A DNA stretch of 64,000 nt from Anaerolineae bacterium (GTDB taxonomy: Bacteria > Chloroflexota > Anaerolineae > Anaerolineales > Anaerolineaceae), in NCBI GenBank assembly GCA_013178295.1, contig JABLWW010000013.1:87767-151766 (forward strand), written 5' to 3'. Of this stretch, positions 59,315-64,000 are shown piece by piece (within the stretch, counting starts at the first letter, position 1; each line of letters begins with the position of its first letter). The notes below the pieces were generated by a model, which saw nothing but the letters and a program-made list of their open reading frames with translations, searched no databases and was not told the DNA's origin. A program made the translations under genes and the position numbers.

Positions 59315-60199
59315 ATGGACTGGTCTTTCATCGTTATTGTGATCCAGCTGATCTTTCTAGAGGGTATCCTCTCTATTGACAACGCCGCCGTGCTGGGAGC
59401 AATGGTCACTCCCCTGCCCGATCACCAGCCTGTGCCCTGGCCAGGCGGGATGAAAAAGCTGGGGCAGGCGCTGCATGGATTTCTGGGCAACCAGCGCTCT
59501 GCAGCGCTCAAAGTCGGTCTGCTGGGCGCCTATCTGGGGCGCGGGCTGATGCTGGTGATGGCAAGTTTTATTATCCGTAACCCGTGGCTCAAGCTGGTGG
59601 GTGCAGCTTACCTGCTGCGGCTGGCGTTTGAAAACCTGAGCGCCTCCACCCACACCAGCGAAGGCGAAGAAGATAACCTGCGCCGTGTTCCGCAAAAATC
59701 ATTTTGGGCAACCGTCTTGAGCGTGGAACTGATGGACCTGGCTTTTAGCCTCGACAATGTGGTCGCAGCTGTCTCTCTTTCGGATAAACTGTGGGTGGTG
59801 ATGCTGGGTGTTGCGCTGGGTATCCTCACCATGCGCTTTGCGGCAGGCATCTTCAGCTACGTGGTGGAACGCGAACCCGTTCTCAAGGTAGCCGCCTACA
59901 TTCTCGTTTTCAACATCGGCGTTGAACTGATCCTCGAGGACCTGGCGCATGTCGAAATTTCGGACTGGATGCGTTTTGGCATCTCGGTCGCCACCATTGC
60001 CCTCACTCTGGCGTATGCCCACATCAAGCCGCTGCAAGCCCTGCGCCCGGCGCTGGTGTGGATGGGACAGGGCTTCGCCAATTTCAACGCCCTGATTGAA
60101 TGGATACTGGTGCCGCCTCTGGCACTGCTCAAAGGCTTGTGGAAACTGGCAAGCATGACATTTAAGAACCCGCCTGCCCGATCGGTATCGTTATGGTGA
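59315..60199 (+). CDS. TerC-family integral membrane protein
   Basis: Membrane protein of 294 residues with about eight hydrophobic segments. The two family signatures with buried aspartates are clear: LEGILSIDNAAVLGAMV at the N-terminus and VELMDLAFSLDNVVAAVSLS in the middle. TerC relatives (Alx, MeeY/MeeF) export manganese or help metalate exported proteins; older work links the family to tellurite resistance. A metal-ion export role would suit the nearby P-type ATPase. The 3' end overlaps the convergent GNAT gene by 9 bp. Confidence 0.9.
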   Translation: MDWSFIVIVIQLIFLEGILSIDNAAVLGAMVTPLPDHQPVPWPGGMKKLGQALHGFLGNQRSAALKVGLLGAYLGRGLMLVMASFIIRNPWLKLVGAAYLLRLAFENLSASTHTSEGEEDNLRRVPQKSFWATVLSVELMDLAFSLDNVVAAVSLSDKLWVVMLGVALGILTMRFAAGIFSYVVEREPVLKVAAYILVFNIGVELILEDLAHVEISDWMRFGISVATIALTLAYAHIKPLQALRPALVWMGQGFANFNALIEWILVPPLALLKGLWKLASMTFKNPPARSVSLW

Positions 60200-60643
60200 A
60201 GGCTTCTTCAAACTTTTTTCCATCCAGACCAGCTGGACGGTGGCAAAATAGTGTGTCGGCAACCCCACCACCCGATAGCCAAACTTTTCAAAAAACTTGG
60301 TTGACGTCAAACGACTCATCAAACCCAGTACCTCATACCCCTTTTCACGCGCCGCCGCCTCTACGGCTTCCACCAGGATATGCCCAATTCCCTGCCGCTG
60401 ACGCGAAGGCTTTACTGCCATATGCGAAACCTGACCTACACCAGGCTCTTTCTCAAACAGCTTGACAACACCGACAATTTCGCCGGTTGCATCATCCACT
60501 GCCATAAAGTGCTGGCTGATGGGTTCAAAATCGTCCTTCTCGGTGCCTCTTTGCTGGTTGAACGGTTCGCGCAGCACATGATAGCGCAAAGCATAATAGG
60601 CTTTAAAATCTTCTTTGGTTTTTGGCGTTCGGACAACAATCAT
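60191..60643 (-). CDS. GNAT-family N-acetyltransferase
   Basis: Acetyltransferase of 150 residues with a complete GNAT core: motif A VSHMAVKPSRQRQGIGHILVEAVEAAAREKGY containing the acetyl-CoA loop RQRQGIG, followed by the MSRLTSTKFFEKFGY motif B region. It resembles the ElaA/YitI-type single-domain GNATs that acetylate small molecules or protein N-termini. Convergent with the TerC gene, sharing 9 bp at the 3' ends. The 252-bp gap to the P-type ATPase gene (60644-60895) is AT-rich and must hold divergent promoters; a TTGTAC/TATAAC-like set of boxes is present but none is convincing. Confidence 0.9.
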   Translation of the reverse strand: MIVVRTPKTKEDFKAYYALRYHVLREPFNQQRGTEKDDFEPISQHFMAVDDATGEIVGVVKLFEKEPGVGQVSHMAVKPSRQRQGIGHILVEAVEAAAREKGYEVLGLMSRLTSTKFFEKFGYRVVGLPTHYFATVQLVWMEKSLKKPSP

Positions 60644-60895
60644 GCTGCATCTCCTGTTGGTTTCGGTGGACTCTCGTAATCATTCACAAGATATCTATAT
60701 TGTACAACTTTTGAAAATTTGCGGCGTACAAAAGATGACAAAAATCAGCACAAGGAGCGAATAAAGACAGTTTTTTAGGTATCTGATAGGAACAATGCGC
60801 CTTATAAAGAAAATTCACGGGTTATAACAACAGCACAAAAAAAATTCTTGCTGTCAGCAATCCATTTTTAAGCTTTTAGAAAGGGAACACCGCTT

Positions 60896-63739
60896 ATGTC
60901 TACCCCACAAACGACGCCTGTTCCGCAAGACCCCCCTGATATCAACATCGCCTGGCATGCGCTCAGCGCAGAAGAAACGCTGCAAAAACTCAACACTACC
61001 CCACAAAGTGGGCTGACCTCCGAAGAAGCCAAAAAACGCCTCGAAATCTACGGCTACAACCAACTGGTTGAAAAACCGCGCCCGGGCTTTTTCCAGCTGC
61101 TGATCGGACAACTCAACAATTTCATTGTCATTTTGCTGATTGTCGCTGCCATTGTCTCTGCCATTCTAGGTGATACGGTGGAAGCCATTGCTATCATTTC
61201 CATCGTTATCCTCAATGCCATTCTGGGTGTGGTGCAGGAAAGCCGCGCTGAGGAGGCGCTGGCGGCGCTCAAACGCATGGCGGCGCCCGATGCCCAGGTG
61301 CTGCGTGACGGACGGCGCGTTTCTATCCCGGCGCGCGAGCTGGTGCCGGGCGACATCGTCTTTCTCGAAGCCGGAAACTTTATTCCCGCCGATGTGCGTC
61401 TGCTGGAGGCGGTCAACCTGCGTGTGGATGAAGCCGCGCTGACCGGCGAATCCGTTCCGGTGCAGAAAAACGCCTCGCTCCTCCTGGAAGACGATATTCC
61501 CATTGGCGACCGAAAAAATGCCGCCTATATGGGCACCACCGCTACCTATGGGCGCGGTGTGGGCGTTGTCGCCAACACTGGGATGCGCACCCAGCTGGGC
61601 ATGATCGCCGATATGCTGCAAACGGTAGAACAGGAAGAAACCCCCTTGCAACAGCGTTTGGATGCGCTTGGCAAAGTGCTTGGCTATGCCGCGCTGGCAA
61701 TCTGCGGGCTTGTCTTTTTACAGGGCTTGTGGGTGGCTTATCGCCAGATGGGTGCCGTTACCCTGACCGCCGTCAAGGATATGTTCATGGTGGCAGTCAG
61801 TCTTGCCATTGCCGCTGTCCCCGAAGGGCTTCCAGCGGTGGTTACTATCAGCCTGGCGCTGGGGATGCGCGAGATGGTGCGCCGTCACGCCCTCATCCGC
61901 AAGCTGGCTTCGGTAGAGACGCTCGGTTCCGCCACCGTCATCTGCTCGGATAAGACCGGCACCCTGACACAAAACGAAATGACCGTCACCCGCATGTGGG
62001 TGGATGGAAAAACGATTGAAATCACCGGCGCCGGCTATACCCCCAGAGGAGATTTTCTGCTGGACGGCAGCAAAATCAACCCCAAAGACTATCCCGCTGT
62101 GCTCAACGCCCTGTGGGTCGGGACGCTCAACAACGACGCCACGCTGGAAATGGTCGAACAGAACGGCGAAAGCTTATGCCGCATGATCGGCGACCCAACA
62201 GAAGGCGCGATTTTGATCGCGGCCGCCAAAGCCGGTATATTGGCATCGGAACTCAATCAGGCTTTTCCGCGCCGCGATGAAATCCCCTTTGACTCCGAGC
62301 GCAAACGCATGGTAACCATTCATGCCGCCACCGAGGGCACCTCTATCAACTACACCTATCCGGTATATGATAAACAAAAAAGCGACTGGCATGCGGTAAC
62401 TGTCAAAGGCGCCCCGGATATTGTTCTCAATCTGTGCACCCACTACCAGACAATGGACGGCAGCGTGCTCCCGCTTGACGCGGCTGGCAGAGAGCGCATC
62501 CTGGCAGCCAATGATACCCTCACCAAAGACGCACTGCGCGTGCTGGGGCTTGCTTACCGTCTGCTGCCTGAAAAACCAACCGAGATCGAAGCACAGCGGC
62601 TTGAAAAAGAACTGGTCTTCAGCGGGCTGGTGGGGATGATTGACCCGGCGCGTATGGAAGTCCATCCAGCGCTCGAAAAGGCGCGCGGCGCAGGCATCCG
62701 CACCATCATGATCACCGGCGACTATCCAAACACCGCCCGCGCCATTGCCAACACCATCGGTCTGCTGACCGAGGATCATCAGGTGATGACTGGCGCACAG
62801 CTCAACACTATGAGCGATGAGCAGCTATGTCAGGAGGTCATGCGCACCGACGTCTTTGCCCGCGTCTCGCCCGAACACAAGATGCGCATTGTGGATGCTT
62901 TGCGCTGTAACGACCAGATCGTTGCCATGACTGGCGACGGAGTCAACGACGCCCCCGCTATTAAACGCGCCGACATCGGCGTGGCAATGGGCATCACCGG
63001 CACCGATGTTGCCAAAGAAATCGCTGATATGGTGTTGACCGATGACAACTACGCCAGCATCGTCTCCGCCATTGAACAGGGTCGCATCATTTATAGCAAC
63101 ATCCGCAAGTTTGTCTATTATCTGCTTTCCTGCAATCTGGCGGAAATCGGCACCATCTTTCTTGGCACACTGATCAGCGGCGGCTCGCCCCTCACCGCCA
63201 TCCAGCTGCTATGGCTCAATCTGGTAACCGACGGCGCCCCAGCGCTGGCGCTGGCAACCGAAAAAGGCGACCCAGATATCATGATTCAAAAGCCGCGCCC
63301 GCCCAAAGAACCTATCATCAACCGTTACATGTGGACGGGGATCGGCATCCAGACCGTTGCCATCACCGCTGTTACCCTGGCGGCGTATTTTATCGGCATC
63401 TATTCAGATGAAATCCACCGTGAATATGCCGAAACGATGGCTTTTGCCACCCTCAGCATCTCCGAATTGCTGCGGGCATACACCGCCCGTTCTGAGTACT
63501 ACCCGCTGCTCAAGATTGGTGTCTTTGCTAACAAGTGGATGAACTGGGCGGTGCTCGCCTCTCTGGCGCTGATCTTTATCGTCATCTACGTGCCTTTCCT
63601 CAATCCCATTTTCAACACCCTGCCTCTCACCTGGCTACAGTGGGAGGAGATTCTGCCGCTGATCATCTTCCCCTCACTGGCAGCCGAAATGACCAAGCTT
63701 CTCTTCTCCCCCACCCGCAAAAGGGCAAAAACGTCGTAA
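60896..63739 (+). CDS. P-type cation-transporting ATPase, Ca2+-ATPase (PII) type
   Basis: Membrane ion pump of 947 residues. Actuator-domain TGES at 183-186, M4 motif PEGLP at 309-313, phosphorylation D352 in [17 protein letters not shown] in the nucleotide domain, and the hinge [21 protein letters not shown] are intact. The PEGLP motif and about ten membrane segments with a C-terminal cation-ATPase domain place it with SERCA/PMCA-like bacterial pumps (PacL, YloB), exporting Ca2+ or sometimes Mn2+ or Na+. AAAGGGAA precedes the ATG. Close to the TerC gene, it suggests a small metal homeostasis group. A terminator follows. Confidence 0.94.
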   Translation: MSTPQTTPVPQDPPDINIAWHALSAEETLQKLNTTPQSGLTSEEAKKRLEIYGYNQLVEKPRPGFFQLLIGQLNNFIVILLIVAAIVSAILGDTVEAIAIISIVILNAILGVVQESRAEEALAALKRMAAPDAQVLRDGRRVSIPARELVPGDIVFLEAGNFIPADVRLLEAVNLRVDEAALTGESVPVQKNASLLLEDDIPIGDRKNAAYMGTTATYGRGVGVVANTGMRTQLGMIADMLQTVEQEETPLQQRLDALGKVLGYAALAICGLVFLQGLWVAYRQMGAVTLTAVKDMFMVAVSLAIAAVPEGLPAVVTISLALGMREMVRRHALIRKLASVETLGSATVICSDKTGTLTQNEMTVTRMWVDGKTIEITGAGYTPRGDFLLDGSKINPKDYPAVLNALWVGTLNNDATLEMVEQNGESLCRMIGDPTEGAILIAAAKAGILASELNQAFPRRDEIPFDSERKRMVTIHAATEGTSINYTYPVYDKQKSDWHAVTVKGAPDIVLNLCTHYQTMDGSVLPLDAAGRERILAANDTLTKDALRVLGLAYRLLPEKPTEIEAQRLEKELVFSGLVGMIDPARMEVHPALEKARGAGIRTIMITGDYPNTARAIANTIGLLTEDHQVMTGAQLNTMSDEQLCQEVMRTDVFARVSPEHKMRIVDALRCNDQIVAMTGDGVNDAPAIKRADIGVAMGITGTDVAKEIADMVLTDDNYASIVSAIEQGRIIYSNIRKFVYYLLSCNLAEIGTIFLGTLISGGSPLTAIQLLWLNLVTDGAPALALATEKGDPDIMIQKPRPPKEPIINRYMWTGIGIQTVAITAVTLAAYFIGIYSDEIHREYAETMAFATLSISELLRAYTARSEYYPLLKIGVFANKWMNWAVLASLALIFIVIYVPFLNPIFNTLPLTWLQWEEILPLIIFPSLAAEMTKLLFSPTRKRAKTS

Positions 63740-63745
63740 CCCAAC

Positions 63746-63781
63746 CAGGCTTCTGAAGTTCAAAAACTCTTCGGAAGCCTG
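63746..63781 (+). terminator. hairpin terminator after the P-type ATPase gene
   Basis: A 13-bp stem (CAGGCTTCTGAAG with CTTCGGAAGCCTG, one G-U) with a 10-nt loop starts 7 bp after the stop, followed by ATTTACTCT. The U tract is modest, but position and stem length support a terminator. Confidence 0.65.
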
Positions 63782-63816
63782 ATTTACTCTCATATCTCAA
63801 ACCCTGGAGGAAAACA

Positions 63817-64000
63817 GTGAACAAAACATTACTCGATGCGCTTTTCCAACCCCAATCCATTGCCGTGGTCGGCGCCTCGACCAAACCCGGCAAGATCGGC
63901 TATACCGTTACCGAACGTCTCATCAAAGATGGCTATAAAGGCGCTATCTACCCCATCAACCCCGGCGCTTCCGAACTGCTGGGGCTAAAGGTCTATCCCA
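63817..64000 (+). CDS. ADP-forming acetyl/acyl-CoA synthetase, N-terminal fragment
   Basis: The gene runs off the right edge; 61 codons are visible from a GTG start preceded by TGGAGG. They encode the start of a CoA-binding Rossmann domain: LLDALFQPQSIAVVGAS, KPGKIGYTV, LIKDGYKGAIYPINPG. This is how ADP-forming acyl-CoA synthetases (AcdA type, and Pat-like fusions) begin. Such enzymes make ATP from acyl-CoA in amino acid fermentation, which fits the transporter and decarboxylase operons upstream. The full domain set cannot be seen. Confidence 0.8.
   Translation, partial: MNKTLLDALFQPQSIAVVGASTKPGKIGYTVTERLIKDGYKGAIYPINPGASELLGLKVYP

Noticed and set aside
60644..60895. Promoters in the GNAT/P-type ATPase divergent gap
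   Set aside because: AT-rich with several TATAAC/TACAAT-like boxes, but none with a properly spaced -35 element on either strand.
1..64000. tRNA, rRNA, CRISPR arrays, insertion sequences or prophage genes
   Set aside because: No cloverleaf-like intergenic sequence, no regularly spaced direct repeats, and no transposase, integrase or phage proteins among the frames examined.

Overview
The window is protein-dense bacterial DNA (GC-rich by eye, about 50 genes, no rRNA, tRNA, CRISPR array or transposase seen). Gene content suggests an anaerobic or facultative member of the Chloroflexota, class Anaerolineae. It includes an AroK-AroB fusion, very large multi-PAS/GAF sensor kinases, corrinoid methyltransferases, a tungsten-type aldehyde:ferredoxin oxidoreductase, a Na+-pumping methylmalonyl-CoA-type decarboxylase and lipoproteins with Pro/Thr-rich linkers. 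The placement is inferred from gene content only.

Layout. 1-4.1 kb: 3' part of a PAS/GAF histidine kinase, a SAM methyltransferase and a heme-O-synthase-like UbiA enzyme. 4.2-7.4 kb: MtaB/MtaC-type methanol:corrinoid methyltransferase pair, divergent from a LacI-family regulator; two LacI-type palindromes flank the mtaC promoter. 7.5-11 kb: a solute-binding/TPR fusion protein and a zinc-ribbon protein. 11-14.8 kb: a 1269-residue MEDS/PAS/GAF kinase. 14.9-23.8 kb: a nine-gene aromatic amino acid operon on the minus strand (aroH, aroF, tyrA, aroA, aroE, aroC, aroKB, aroQ, aminotransferase). It is preceded by a consensus promoter, a 30-codon leader peptide with eight Phe/Tyr codons in nine, and mutually exclusive antiterminator and terminator hairpins. 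pheA is divergent.

25-31.9 kb: HD-GYP protein, histidine kinase, NarL-type regulator and MttB-family methyltransferase in one minus-strand block. 32.1-39.6 kb (plus strand): SCP2-like protein, Fe-alcohol dehydrogenase, aldehyde:ferredoxin oxidoreductase, a B12-binding sensor carrying the W-x9-EH signature of B12 photoreceptors, a histidine kinase and a cytosine-deaminase-like amidohydrolase. 39.7-48.7 kb: AAA/DUF4143 ATPase, a small protein with its own promoter and terminator, a GPH-type sugar transporter, a membrane transglutaminase-like protein next to a beta-propeller-like protein, a trans-sulfuration enzyme, a glycosidase-like lipoprotein and a degenerate receiver. 48.9-53.9 kb: complete branched-chain amino acid ABC transporter. 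54-57.6 kb: four-subunit biotin-dependent Na+ decarboxylase. 57.6-59.2 kb: tandem GNAT-like paralogs of unknown function. 59.3-64 kb: TerC protein, GNAT acetyltransferase, P-type Ca2+-ATPase-like pump and the start of an ADP-forming acyl-CoA synthetase.

Two themes recur. One is corrinoid one-carbon and alcohol metabolism with several sensory kinases around it. The other is amino acid uptake, synthesis and fermentation, ending in a sodium-pumping decarboxylase. The strongest single discovery is the Phe/Tyr attenuator controlling the aromatic operon. The most interesting open system is the B12 W-x9-EH sensor and kinase pair next to alcohol/aldehyde oxidation genes.
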